A stretch of DNA of 39,017 nucleotides from Ga0077530 sp035565975 (lineage in GTDB: Bacteria; Pseudomonadota; Alphaproteobacteria; Rhizobiales; Hyphomicrobiaceae), in assembly GCA_035565975.1 (NCBI GenBank), contig DATMRT010000090.1, positions 1 to 39,017 of the forward strand, in the 5' to 3' direction. How positions within the stretch are numbered: position 1 is the stretch's first letter; every line of letters starts with the position of its first letter. The notes under the pieces are model-generated. The model was not told the DNA's origin. It did no database searches and saw only the letters and a program-made list of their open reading frames with translations. This document shows, piece after piece, positions 25,900 through 33,540 of the stretch. The position numbers and the translations under genes are program-made.

Positions 25900-26220
25900 A
25901 TGACTGCGTTCGTTACCGACGCGAACTTTGAAGACGAGGTCATCAAGTCGTCCGAGCCGGTCGTGGTGGACTTCTTCGCGGAGTGGTGCGGTCCGTGCAA
26001 GGCTATGGCGCCGGCACTCGATCAGGTCGCACAAGAGATGGCAGGCAAAGTCAAAGTCGTGAAGATCGACGTCGACCAGAACCCGCAGATCACCCAGCGC
26101 TACCGCATCCAGGCCATGCCGACGCTGCTCGTCTTCAAGGACGGTAAAGTGGCGGCGCAGCAGGTCGGCGCGCTCGTCCAGAAGCGTAAGCTCGAGGACT
26201 GGATCAACTCCTCGATCTGA
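25900..26220 (+). CDS. trxA: Thioredoxin
   Basis: General cytoplasmic disulphide reductase, recycled by thioredoxin reductase. The 106-residue product has the active site WCGPCK with Cys30 and Cys33, the buried Asp in VVDFFAEWCG, and the cis-Pro in QAMPTLLVFKDG. The ATG at 25900 has AAGGAG ten bases upstream; an upstream in-frame ATG at 25804 would add 32 unrelated residues and hide this site. It follows addA, an arrangement common in Hyphomicrobiales, and ends in a strong terminator. Confidence 0.98.
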   Translation: MTAFVTDANFEDEVIKSSEPVVVDFFAEWCGPCKAMAPALDQVAQEMAGKVKVVKIDVDQNPQITQRYRIQAMPTLLVFKDGKVAAQQVGALVQKRKLEDWINSSI

Positions 26221-26243
26221 TCCGCGCCAGTCCCGATGAATAA

Positions 26244-26278
26244 CGAAAGCCCCGCGCATCACTTGCGCGGGGCTTTCG
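26244..26278. terminator. Bidirectional rho-independent terminator between trxA and DUF1194 gene
   Basis: A perfect 14-bp stem, CGAAAGCCCCGCGC (26244-26257) and GCGCGGGGCTTTCG (26265-26278), with a 7-base loop. It lies 23 bases after the trxA stop and 17 bases after the convergent DUF1194 stop, and the A/T ends of the stem give short T-runs on both strands. Confidence 0.9.
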
Positions 26279-26295
26279 GCTTTCCGTGCTGTTGC

Positions 26296-27132
26296 CTATT
26301 CGCGGAAGCGCCCGTCGATATACATGCGCCAGAGCCGCTCGCCGATCATGCAGTCGCTACGCTCCTCGGGCACCGACATCTGCGTGCGAATGAAACGCGG
26401 CGCCTCGATCTCAGCCGGCGTACGGCCGGCAATCTCCAGAATGAGCTTGCGGCGGATGGCCGGCGCAAACTCGGAGCGCCCGCGCACGGGAATGACGAAG
26501 CTCCCGAAGCCACCGATGACGCAGTCGGTGTAGTACTTGTCGAGATTGTTGATATCGAAGAAGCCGGAGCGATGGTTCGGCTTCAGGATGATCGGCAGGC
26601 CGTTGATGACGATACCCTCGCTGACCGCCTTGTCACGGGCGACCTCCACGGGACCGCCCGAGTTGTTGGGACCATCTCCGGAAACATCAATGACGCGGCG
26701 CCTGCCTTTGAAGCCCTGGGTTCCGAACTGACGCGCGGAGAAATCGATGGCGCCGGAAAGCGAGGTCATGCGTTCGCGGGAAATCGGCATCTTTTCGAGG
26801 CGCGCCGCGAACCTTTCCAACGCCTCGGGACTGTCGATCAAAGCCCAGGGCATGACGATCTGCTGGATGAGCTGGCCCGCCCATTCGACGTACATGAGGG
26901 CGATGCGCCCGGTGCCGCCGCTGCTGATGGCCTTCCAGATCTCGGGATCGCGAAGCGCGCCGATATAACCTTCGCGCTGGAGTTGCTGCTCGTCGAGGTC
27001 CATGGACCATGAGACGTCGACGGCCAGGACGAGCTCGAGATCAACAGGCTGATCAGCTCGAGATGGCGGAGCCCGGCCAACGGCCAATACCGCTGCGAGC
27101 AAGGCGACGGTGCAGATACGAAATGCCCACAT
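26296..27132 (-). CDS. DUF1194 (von Willebrand A-like) exported protein
   Basis: A 278-residue protein with a signal peptide (VALLAAVLAVGRA, cleavage near SRA at about residue 26) and a von Willebrand A-like domain. LVLAVDVSWSMD starting near residue 34 is the metal-ion adhesion site DxSxS, and RRRVIDVSGDGPNNSGG is the later strand and loop with a conserved DGPNN. DUF1194 proteins are frequent in alphaproteobacteria, periplasmic, and without known function; a binding role through the metal site is inference. The ATG has no visible ribosome site. It is the last gene of the minus-strand run that begins with the uracil-DNA glycosylase, 107 bases after the GyrI-like gene. Confidence 0.88.
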   Translation of the reverse strand: MWAFRICTVALLAAVLAVGRAPPSRADQPVDLELVLAVDVSWSMDLDEQQLQREGYIGALRDPEIWKAISSGGTGRIALMYVEWAGQLIQQIVMPWALIDSPEALERFAARLEKMPISRERMTSLSGAIDFSARQFGTQGFKGRRRVIDVSGDGPNNSGGPVEVARDKAVSEGIVINGLPIILKPNHRSGFFDINNLDKYYTDCVIGGFGSFVIPVRGRSEFAPAIRRKLILEIAGRTPAEIEAPRFIRTQMSVPEERSDCMIGERLWRMYIDGRFRE

Positions 27133-27239
27133 CAGAATATCGATGCATGGGGCAATTGGGCTGGCAAATCACGATTCGTTTTACGCACACGCGCCCAGAT
27201 CACGAGCGCCGAACTCGACGGCCGGCATCCGTAACTACG

Positions 27240-27776
27240 TCAGCCGTCGTCGAGATGGAGATCTTCGTCTCGGATATGTAACAGCTTGCGCGGATCGGGC
27301 TCGGTGCGGATCGGGACACAGAGCTGTGTCAGCCACTCGGCTTTGGGCGTTTTCGCGGGATCGTTGAGATAAATTTCCATGAAGGGGCGCGAGGTATCGA
27401 TGCGCAGCTTCTCGGCCTCCGCCCACTGGGAGCAGAGATATCGGAAGCCCTCGCTGATCTGGCCGTAGCACCCTTTGAGAATGCCCTGGGCGTAGGCGCC
27501 GCCCGGCGTCATCTTGCGTACGATACCGAGGTCGGGTTCGGCCCTGAGGCCCGGAACGAGTTCGACACAGGCGTCGTAACGCAGCGCCGCCGCTTCGGTC
27601 GATCGAGGGCAATCGTGAATGACGCCGAATGCACGGGGACCGAGCTTGCGCAGGTCATGCGCATCGAGCCACCCGAGCATGGTACCCCAGGCCTCCTTGA
27701 CCGACCGGTCGTACGGACCCATAGCCCGACAGTGCAGCACCGGCGTGGGCCGCAGGTATGCAAACTTGATACGCAC
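27240..27776 (-). CDS. GyrI-like (SbmC/Rob C-terminal domain) small-molecule-binding protein
   Basis: A 178-residue stand-alone GyrI-like domain: an N-terminal strand FAYLRPTPVLHCRAMGPYD, a helix EAWGTMLGWLDAH, FGVIHDCPRST, then the second half-repeat LRYDACVELVPG and GGAYAQGILKGCYGQISEGF, ending in PFMEIYLNDPAKTP before LCVPI. Such domains bind drugs or act as inhibitors of DNA gyrase; they also form the sensor part of AraC-type regulators, but no DNA-binding domain is attached here. I chose the GTG at 27776 because GGAGGGG lies just upstream; the frame is open to a TTG at 27791 without such a site. It lies between DUF1194 and a nitroreductase gene on the same strand. Confidence 0.83.
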   Translation of the reverse strand: MRIKFAYLRPTPVLHCRAMGPYDRSVKEAWGTMLGWLDAHDLRKLGPRAFGVIHDCPRSTEAAALRYDACVELVPGLRAEPDLGIVRKMTPGGAYAQGILKGCYGQISEGFRYLCSQWAEAEKLRIDTSRPFMEIYLNDPAKTPKAEWLTQLCVPIRTEPDPRKLLHIRDEDLHLDDG

Positions 27777-27826
27777 AATCCCCTCCACCAATGCCCCGGC
27801 GACGTCGACCCCGACTTCGCCAGCGC

Positions 27827-27841
27827 ACTAATGAGATTAGT
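27827..27841. promoter_or_regulatory. Palindromic candidate operator upstream of the GyrI-like gene
   Basis: ACTAATGAGATTAGT is a perfect 6-bp inverted repeat with a 3-base centre, in a locally AT-rich stretch (27820-27870) between the nitroreductase stop and the GyrI-like start. It lies about 50 bases before that start, a fitting place for a regulator site. It is too short to be certain by eye. Confidence 0.35.
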
Positions 27842-27880
27842 ACGAATAGATTTAATGGCGTTTAAGTTGCTCCGGCGACT

Positions 27881-28708
27881 TCATTTCAAGTTGAAGCCCT
27901 TCGCATTAACGAAACGGCCGAAATCGGCCCGCTCGGGCTCGGCGTATTGGCGCGCCTTATCCTCTGACCAGCCATAGGAATTGCTGGTCCCGAAGCGAGC
28001 GACATTGCGCTGCTGACGGTAAGGAAAGACGCCGTTACGGCGCCGGTCGTAGGCCGTAACTATTTCGGGCGTGCTCTCCCGATAGCGGTCGCGATGCAGT
28101 GTCGCCGCGAGCGGCAGGCGCAAACTGATGTAGGTCTCCCCTTGCGGCCAGCCGAGGCCGAGGCCAGCCACCGGAAACACATGATCGGGGAGACCGAGGA
28201 GCTCGCTCACTTCCTGCGCATGGTTGCGTATGACACTTATGGGGCAGCAGCCGAGCCCCGCCGCCTCGGCGGCCAGAACGAAAGCCGAGAGCGCAATGCC
28301 GGCATCCACGGCTGCATTGAAGAAGGCATCGAGGTGGTCGTTGGCAAAGGGAATGCCGGTCCAGTCATGGACCTGCCGCTGGCGGCGGTTGTTGCCGAGA
28401 AAGACGAGAAAGTGTGGCGCCTTCGGTATCCAGTCCTGATCGGCGAGCAGCGTATTGATGCGATCGCGGATGGCCTTGTCCTCGACGACGAGGATATCGC
28501 GCTGCTGCAGGTCGCTCTTCGATGGCGAGGCAAGCGCCAGCGCCGCGAGCGTGTCGATCAGCGCCGCCGGCACCGGCTCGTCACGAAATCGACGGCAGAC
28601 CCCCCGCGAGGCGAAGCCGCGCAGAAAGTCGGAGGCTTCGAGCTTCGGATCCACCGGATGGGCGAAATCGCCGTAGCGGTGGTCGAGCGCGTCCTTGATG
28701 CTTCTCAT
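27881..28708 (-). CDS. FMN-dependent nitroreductase family protein
   Basis: A 275-residue flavin oxidoreductase like NADPH-dependent NfrA/NfsA enzymes. FMN phosphate-binding residues lie in FASRGVCRRFRDEPV and ASPSKSDLQQRDILVV; DAGIALSAFVLAAEAAGLGCCPIS is the core helix; the C-terminal region FPVAGLGLGWPQGE closes the FMN site. These enzymes reduce quinones, nitroaromatics or flavins using NAD(P)H. The C-terminal 60 residues (RRNGVFPYRQ onwards) hold a small extra region. GAGGAAA lies upstream of the ATG, inside the end of the glycosylase gene, whose stop is only 4 bases before, so the two are in one operon. Confidence 0.92.
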   Translation of the reverse strand: MRSIKDALDHRYGDFAHPVDPKLEASDFLRGFASRGVCRRFRDEPVPAALIDTLAALALASPSKSDLQQRDILVVEDKAIRDRINTLLADQDWIPKAPHFLVFLGNNRRQRQVHDWTGIPFANDHLDAFFNAAVDAGIALSAFVLAAEAAGLGCCPISVIRNHAQEVSELLGLPDHVFPVAGLGLGWPQGETYISLRLPLAATLHRDRYRESTPEIVTAYDRRRNGVFPYRQQRNVARFGTSNSYGWSEDKARQYAEPERADFGRFVNAKGFNLK

Positions 28709-28712
28709 GTTG

Positions 28713-29609
28713 TCAGTTTCCTCGGGCGGCGAGCAGGCGATCCTGAATGGCCAGCAGATCGCGCCAGGCGAGCCGCTTGGCTATGGGCGTGCGCAGGAGA
28801 TAGGCCGGATGCAGCGTCGGCATGGCGGGCACAGTACGTCCGGCCACCTCGACCTCACGCCAGCGCCCGCGCGTGCGCATGATGCCGCCCTCGATGCCGA
28901 GGAGAGCCGTTGCCGCCGGGCCGCCGACCGTCATCAGGACGTCCGGGGCCACAAGCTCGATCTGGCGCTCGAGAAAGGGCCGGCAGATCTGCACTTCCTG
29001 CGGCGTCGGCGTGCGGTTTCCCGGCGGACGCCAGTACACGACATTCGTGATGTGGACATCATCCTCGCGGAGACCGATCGCGGCGAGCATCTTGTCGAGG
29101 AGCTGACCAGCCCGGCCGACGAACGGCTTCCCGGCCAGATCCTCTTCGCGCCCTGGCGCCTCGCCGACGATCATCAGTCGCGCGTCGGGCCGGCCGCGAT
29201 AGAAGCAGAGGGACTTGGCCGTCGCCTTGAGCGCACAGCCGTCGAATGTCTCGAGCACGCCGCGCAACTCATCGAGCGTCTTCGCTCGTCGTGCTGCCTC
29301 ACGCGCGGAGACGGTTGCCGCATCCGGCGGCGCCGTCGGAAAGCGCCGCACGGTCTCGGGGGCTGCACTCGGGCCCGGAGGCGGCGACACAATGCTTTGA
29401 GAGGTCCGCATCGGCGCTTGCGCGCCTGGCGCCGGACGCGCCGCCTCGGCAGGCGGCTCGGATCGTTGCAACGCGAAACTCTGCCCCGGCACGGCCTCAT
29501 CACGTGCGAGCCAGTCGGTTCCAGCCTCGTCGAGCACGCCGTCCACCCCCATCTCGCGCCACCACGCGAGAAGGGTCGCTACACCGGCGCGATCCGCCTC
29601 ATCGATCAT
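28713..29609 (-). CDS. Uracil-DNA glycosylase, family 4
   Basis: Removes uracil from DNA after cytosine deamination. The 298-residue product has a long variable Ala/Pro-rich N-terminal part (about residues 1-110), then the UDG domain: VGEAPGREEDLAGKPFVGRAGQLLDKML (motif 1 and the loop), ITNVVYWRPPGNRTPTPQE, and THLP-type end TLHPAYLLRTP. The Cys in DGCALK and in ICRPFLE fit the iron-sulphur ligands of this family, though the other two are not obvious. I chose the ATG at 29609 (MIDEADRAG); ATGs farther upstream at 29621 and 29693 are in frame but the extra residues resemble no family member. It is divergent from ETF-QO and heads a four-gene minus-strand run. Confidence 0.92.
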   Translation of the reverse strand: MIDEADRAGVATLLAWWREMGVDGVLDEAGTDWLARDEAVPGQSFALQRSEPPAEAARPAPGAQAPMRTSQSIVSPPPGPSAAPETVRRFPTAPPDAATVSAREAARRAKTLDELRGVLETFDGCALKATAKSLCFYRGRPDARLMIVGEAPGREEDLAGKPFVGRAGQLLDKMLAAIGLREDDVHITNVVYWRPPGNRTPTPQEVQICRPFLERQIELVAPDVLMTVGGPAATALLGIEGGIMRTRGRWREVEVAGRTVPAMPTLHPAYLLRTPIAKRLAWRDLLAIQDRLLAARGN

Positions 29610-29755
29610 GGCCGGCACCATAGCGTCTGAGGCCCGGCTTGGCATCCCGCTTGGCGCACATCCCTTTGCAGCTCCACCTTGGTGCTTGACCATGCTTGCG
29701 CCCCCGACCTATCGAACAGCGGCGGACATTGGAATGGATCGAAGGACAGCACACG

Positions 29756-31438
29756 ATGAGCGACGAGCAGAGCGAGCTGCCACCGCGTGAAGGCATGGAG
29801 TTCGACGTGGTCGTCGTCGGCGCCGGCCCGGCCGGTCTCGCGACAGCCATCCGCCTCCGTCAGCTTGCCGCCGAGCGCGGGCAGGAGGTCTCCGTCGTCG
29901 TCCTCGAAAAGGGCTCGGAGGTCGGCGCGCACATCCTCTCCGGGGCCGTCATCGATCCCATCGGCCTCAGCGCGCTCATCCCCGACTGGAAGGAGAAGGG
30001 CGCCCCCCTCGAAACCGAGGTCACGGAAGACCGCTTCATCTACCTCGGGCCCGCCGGCGAAGTCCCGCTCCCGAACATCGCCATGCCGCCGCTGATGAAC
30101 AACCACGGCAATTACATCGCGAGCCTCGGCAATCTTTGCCGCTGGCTCGGCGAGCAGGCAGCCGAGCTCGGCGTCGAGGTCTATCCGGGTTTTGCCGCTT
30201 CGGAAGTACTCTACGACGACGACAGCCGCGTGGTCGGCGTCGCGACGGGCGACATGGGCATCGGCCGCGATGGCAAGCCGACCGACAACTTCACGCGCGG
30301 CATGGAGCTGCGCGGCAAGTACACCATCATTGCCGAGGGCGCGCGCGGCTCGCTGGCGAAGCAGCTCATCACGCGGTTCGCCCTCGACGGGGACAGTGAG
30401 CCGCAGAAGTACGGCATCGGCCTCAAGGAGCTGTGGGAAGTCGCGCCCGACAAGCACAGGCCAGGCCTCGTGCAGCACACGCTCGGCTGGCCGCTCGACG
30501 ATGCGACTGGCGGCGGCTCGTTCCTCTACCACTACGGCGAGAATCTGGTGGCCGTAGGCTTCGTCGTCCACCTGAACTACCAGAACCCCTATCTTGCGCC
30601 CTTCGAGGAGTTCCAGCGCTTCAAGACGCACCCGGCGATCCGCGGCACGTTCGCGGGCGGCAAGCGCATTGCCTACGGCGCGCGCGCCATCACCGAGGGT
30701 GGCTGGCAGTCCATCCCGAAGCTGACCTTTCCCGGTGGCGTCCTCGTCGGCTGCTCGGCAGGTTTCGTCAACGTGCCGCGCATCAAAGGCTCGCACAACG
30801 CGATCCTCTCCGGCATTCACGCGGCCGAGGCCGCTTTCGACGCGATCGTCGCGGGGCGTCAGCACGACAAGCTCGAGGCGTACGAGGCGGCCGTGCGCAC
30901 CGGCCCCATCGCCAAGGACCTCAGGCCCGTACGGAACGCGAAGCCGCTGCTCTCACGCTTTGGCACGCGCATCGGCACGTTCCTCTCCGGCGCCGACATG
31001 TGGCTCAACACGATCATTCCCGGCGTCGGCCTCGGCTACACGCTGAAGCACGGCAAGGCGGATTACGCGACGCTCAAGCGCGCCTCGCAATCCAAGAAGA
31101 TCGAGTATCCGCGCCCCGACGGCGTGCTCACGTTCGACCGGCTGACCAGCGTGTCGTTCTCCGCGACCAATCACGAGGAGAACCAGCCCATCCATCTGAC
31201 GCTCAAGGATCCCTCGATCCCGATCGCGCATAATCTGCCGGAGTACGCCGAGCCCGCGCAGCGCTACTGCCCGGCGGGCGTCTACGAGGTGGTCGAAGGC
31301 GAGGACGGCAAGCCGCGGTTCCAGATCAACGCGCAGAACTGCGTGCACTGCAAAACATGCGACATCAAGGACCCGGCGCAGAACATCAACTGGGTGGTGC
31401 CCGAAGGCGGCGGCGGGCCGAACTACCCGGGGATGTAG
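29756..31438 (+). CDS. Electron transfer flavoprotein-ubiquinone oxidoreductase
   Basis: Passes electrons from acyl-CoA and other flavoprotein dehydrogenases through ETF to the quinone pool at the inner membrane. The 560-residue protein has the FAD-binding motif VVVGAGPAGLA with Gly22, Gly24 and Gly27, an ubiquinone-binding middle region, and a C-terminal 4Fe-4S ferredoxin domain with ligands Cys505, Cys529, Cys532 and Cys535 (NCVHCKTCDIKDP). The last residues, GGGPNYPGM, are the family ending. The ATG at 29756 (MSDEQSEL) has AAGGA eleven bases upstream; the longer frame from 29696 lies in the divergent promoter region. No ETF subunits are adjacent. Confidence 0.97.
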   Translation: MSDEQSELPPREGMEFDVVVVGAGPAGLATAIRLRQLAAERGQEVSVVVLEKGSEVGAHILSGAVIDPIGLSALIPDWKEKGAPLETEVTEDRFIYLGPAGEVPLPNIAMPPLMNNHGNYIASLGNLCRWLGEQAAELGVEVYPGFAASEVLYDDDSRVVGVATGDMGIGRDGKPTDNFTRGMELRGKYTIIAEGARGSLAKQLITRFALDGDSEPQKYGIGLKELWEVAPDKHRPGLVQHTLGWPLDDATGGGSFLYHYGENLVAVGFVVHLNYQNPYLAPFEEFQRFKTHPAIRGTFAGGKRIAYGARAITEGGWQSIPKLTFPGGVLVGCSAGFVNVPRIKGSHNAILSGIHAAEAAFDAIVAGRQHDKLEAYEAAVRTGPIAKDLRPVRNAKPLLSRFGTRIGTFLSGADMWLNTIIPGVGLGYTLKHGKADYATLKRASQSKKIEYPRPDGVLTFDRLTSVSFSATNHEENQPIHLTLKDPSIPIAHNLPEYAEPAQRYCPAGVYEVVEGEDGKPRFQINAQNCVHCKTCDIKDPAQNINWVVPEGGGGPNYPGM

Positions 31439-31467
31439 CTTTATTTCTTTGCCGCGCGCTGCCTCTT

Positions 31468-31587
31468 CCCTTCCCCCCCGTGCTGACGGGGAGAAGGTCG
31501 GGATGAGGGGCGGCGCCAGTTACTAACATTGGCGTTTGCCGCCGCCCCTCACCCTAACCCTCTCCCCGCAAGTGCAGGGAGAGGGGA
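31468..31587. repeat. REP-type palindrome, second copy of the core
   Basis: This 120-base stretch matches the central part of the 343-bp element (6175-6293): the CCCCGTGCTGACGGGG hairpin with flanking GAGAAGG, GATGAGGGGCGGC, a 20-base centre, GCCGCCGCCCCTCACCC and the CTCTCCCCGC...GCAGGGAGAGGG hairpin. The two halves are inverted repeats of each other. It starts 29 bases after the ETF-QO stop, so it may also stop transcription. The outer arms present at 6057-6399 are absent here. Confidence 0.8.
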
Positions 31588-31618
31588 TAATTGCCTCTAC
31601 GAACGCGACCTTGCGCCG

Positions 31619-31681
31619 TGGCCGCCGCGGGCATGGCACTACCAGAAGGTTGCGAAGCACCCCTTTCCAGCAGCCCGCGGC
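31619..31681 (-). repeat. 63-bp dispersed repeat, copy B
   Basis: Reverse-complement match to 5948-6010, placed 31 bases after the REP-type core. The middle (ACCAGAAGG here, CCGGGGTTC on the corresponding strand of copy A) differs while the ends are conserved, as expected for a selected stem or for binding sites. Its orientation relative to the core is opposite to that in copy A. Confidence 0.75.
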
Positions 31682-31697
31682 TCAAAAAGACAAGACC

Positions 31698-32936
31698 TCA
31701 ACCGCTCGCCGAGCCGAGGCAGGCCGTGGGGCAGCGCGGCGCGCGGCCGAGCAGATGACCAAGCGCACGACCGTTGCCCGGCGAGCAGATGTGACGCAGG
31801 AAAGCCTGATCATCGACCGCATAGCGCGGCACCTTGCACGACTTCTCGATCGTGCGCTCCGCGTCCGACCACAGTGTCGAGACGAGGTGCTTGACATCGG
31901 GGCGGTGCAAGCCGGCCCAGGTGCGCGGGTCATCCTTCTCGGCGAGCGCCACATACGCCATGAGGAAGCTCATCATGGCGGACATGCCGTCGCGATGACC
32001 GAGATAGGCATCGCGCGGTGCCATGCTCTGGGTCTGGATGGCCGTGTTCAAGTCATGGATGTAGGAATTGAATTCATCGAGCAGGTAGGTGAAATCATCC
32101 GCCGATGAAGCGCCGCCCGGCAGCAGGTATGTGCGCACGAAATCATCCGACTGCTTGAACTGCGCTGCGATGCGGCCGGGCCTCACGAACTTCTCCGTCG
32201 CCGGAATGCGCGCGATCTGGCCGCCGTCGACCAGCGGGTAAGCATCGAGCTGCTCGGTCAGCATGTGCACGGCCTCGTGCACGGCGGTCGTGAGACCGCG
32301 CTGGCGCTCGTCGCAGAGGATCCACGTCGTGAACATCCGCTTGTCGTCGAGACGCTCGTAGATCCGATAGCCCGTTTCCGAGTAGCGCTTGAGCTGCTCG
32401 AGCGCTTCCTCACGGCAGGGGGCATTGCGCGCGCTGCTGGCTCCCTTGCCGCCCTCGGCGCGCCATGACTTGCCATCGGCGCTGGAGACGACCATCGGGA
32501 TCACGACGTTGCGGGGCGTCGCGCGCGCCGGCGGCGCGCCGGATGTCTTGCCGCTGGTGAGAATCAAGCTCGCGCCCTCGCGCGCACTCGCGGCTGGCGT
32601 CGCGTCATTCTCGATTGGATATGGGGGAATACTGGCGAGCACGGTTGCCGGCGGCGTGGCGAGACGCGGCGGCTCCACGAGTTGCGCCACTCGGCGCTTC
32701 AACTCGGCAGGCGTGAAAGGCCCGAGAGCAGGATGTGCACGAATGAGGCGCGCGGAGGCGGCGAAACGCTCGGTGCGCGTCGGCGCGGGTTCAGGGGCGG
32801 CGACACTTTCGTGTGCGCCGAGTTTCGACGGGCGGTCCTGAACGTCCTCGAGCACCGTCTCCTTGCAGCCGGCCAGGAGCAGCGATGCCAACAGCATCGT
32901 GCACGCCGACACCGGCATGATCATACGCATGAACAT
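31698..32936 (-). CDS. Lipoprotein with HExxH zincin-like motif, function unknown
   Basis: A 412-residue exported lipoprotein: signal peptide MLLASLLLAGC with lipobox LAGC and lipidated Cys24, then a proline/alanine-rich, low-complexity region (about 30-170) and a compact C-terminal domain. This domain has TTAVHEAVHML with the metal-binding pattern His220-Glu221-x-x-His224, and 64 residues later LLDEFNSYIHDLN with Glu288 placed as a third ligand, the arrangement of gluzincin peptidases. Two cysteines near 174 and 208 could pair. I recognise no named family. The ATG at 32936 has GGGGGA nine bases upstream. A role in envelope protein processing is inference; the acting site would be the periplasmic face of a membrane. 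FtsB gene lies 131 bases upstream on the same strand. Confidence 0.75.
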   Translation of the reverse strand: MFMRMIMPVSACTMLLASLLLAGCKETVLEDVQDRPSKLGAHESVAAPEPAPTRTERFAASARLIRAHPALGPFTPAELKRRVAQLVEPPRLATPPATVLASIPPYPIENDATPAASAREGASLILTSGKTSGAPPARATPRNVVIPMVVSSADGKSWRAEGGKGASSARNAPCREEALEQLKRYSETGYRIYERLDDKRMFTTWILCDERQRGLTTAVHEAVHMLTEQLDAYPLVDGGQIARIPATEKFVRPGRIAAQFKQSDDFVRTYLLPGGASSADDFTYLLDEFNSYIHDLNTAIQTQSMAPRDAYLGHRDGMSAMMSFLMAYVALAEKDDPRTWAGLHRPDVKHLVSTLWSDAERTIEKSCKVPRYAVDDQAFLRHICSPGNGRALGHLLGRAPRCPTACLGSASG

Positions 32937-33067
32937 GAATGATCCCCCGAGTGCGATAGGGAATTGTTGTATGGCCGTTGGCCGACCGCATGGCCGAAAG
33001 ACGGCGATCCGGCGGCAAGTGTTCGGCAGTGCCGGCCGCAAACGGCCGGCGGCCCCGTGGTGCGGTC

Positions 33068-33385
33068 TCAGCGCCGGGCACCGGACCGCTCGATCAAGAT
33101 TCGGTCCGCGCGTGCGGCAAAGCCCAGATGACGGCGCGCAAGCTCCTCGACGTAGTCAAGGTCGGCACCACCCCTTTCACCGGGGCCATCGAGGAGCACG
33201 AGTTCGTGCTCCAGGTTGGCGCGCACGGTCTCGAGCGCCCTGATCTCCCGCTCCAGCGTCGTGGAGCGCTCGATCAGACGCGATCTTGTCTCGAGACCGT
33301 GCCTGCCTTTGATCGTGTGATAGCCGAAGTAGACCGTCAGCCCACCGCAGAGAAGCAACACCGACATCTGCCGCTTGCCGACCAT
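33068..33385 (-). CDS. ftsB: Septum formation initiator FtsB/DivIC family
   Basis: A 105-residue bitopic membrane protein of the divisome. An N-terminal span (MSVLLLCGGLTVYFGYH, about residues 7-23) is followed by a coiled coil (ETRSRLIERSTTLEREIRAL and on to residue 70) and the conserved end DLDYVEELARRHLGFA. FtsB links FtsL and FtsQ in starting septal wall synthesis. In most alphaproteobacteria the gene lies between eno and pdhA; here neither is next to it. GAGGG lies upstream, and a three-codon frame ATG-ATG-GCC-TGA ends on the start codon. A CtrA-like site lies 88 bases upstream. Confidence 0.88.
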   Translation of the reverse strand: MVGKRQMSVLLLCGGLTVYFGYHTIKGRHGLETRSRLIERSTTLEREIRALETVRANLEHELVLLDGPGERGGADLDYVEELARRHLGFAARADRILIERSGARR

Positions 33386-33472
33386 CAGGCCATCATACCC
33401 TCTGTACCAACGTGGCCCGGATCGACGCGAAACCGGATGGGGGCCAACGAAGGACTAGTGTAGGCAGGCAGC

Positions 33473-33488
33473 GTTAAGTGAGGGTAAA
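33473..33488 (-). promoter_or_regulatory. Candidate CtrA-type site upstream of ftsB
   Basis: On the minus strand this reads TTTA-CCCTCAC-TTAAC, one mismatch from the CtrA full site TTAA-N7-TTAAC. It lies 88 bases before the ftsB start. CtrA controls cell-division genes in many alphaproteobacteria, so the place is sensible, but one such near match is expected by chance in a window of this size. Confidence 0.3.
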
Positions 33489-33540
33489 GCGCTGGCTCAT
33501 CGCGCGGCAGAGGTCGCGATACTTTGGTATCAGCCGAGCA

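Noticed and set aside
26236..27012. 258-codon plus-strand frame opposite the DUF1194 gene
   Set aside because: It begins in the trxA terminator hairpin and lies wholly opposite a protein with a clear signal peptide and metal-site motif.
27851..27866. Second CtrA-like site TTTA-N7-TTAA upstream of the GyrI-like gene
   Set aside because: Half sites are minimal, the stretch is simply AT-rich, and there is no cell-cycle gene downstream.
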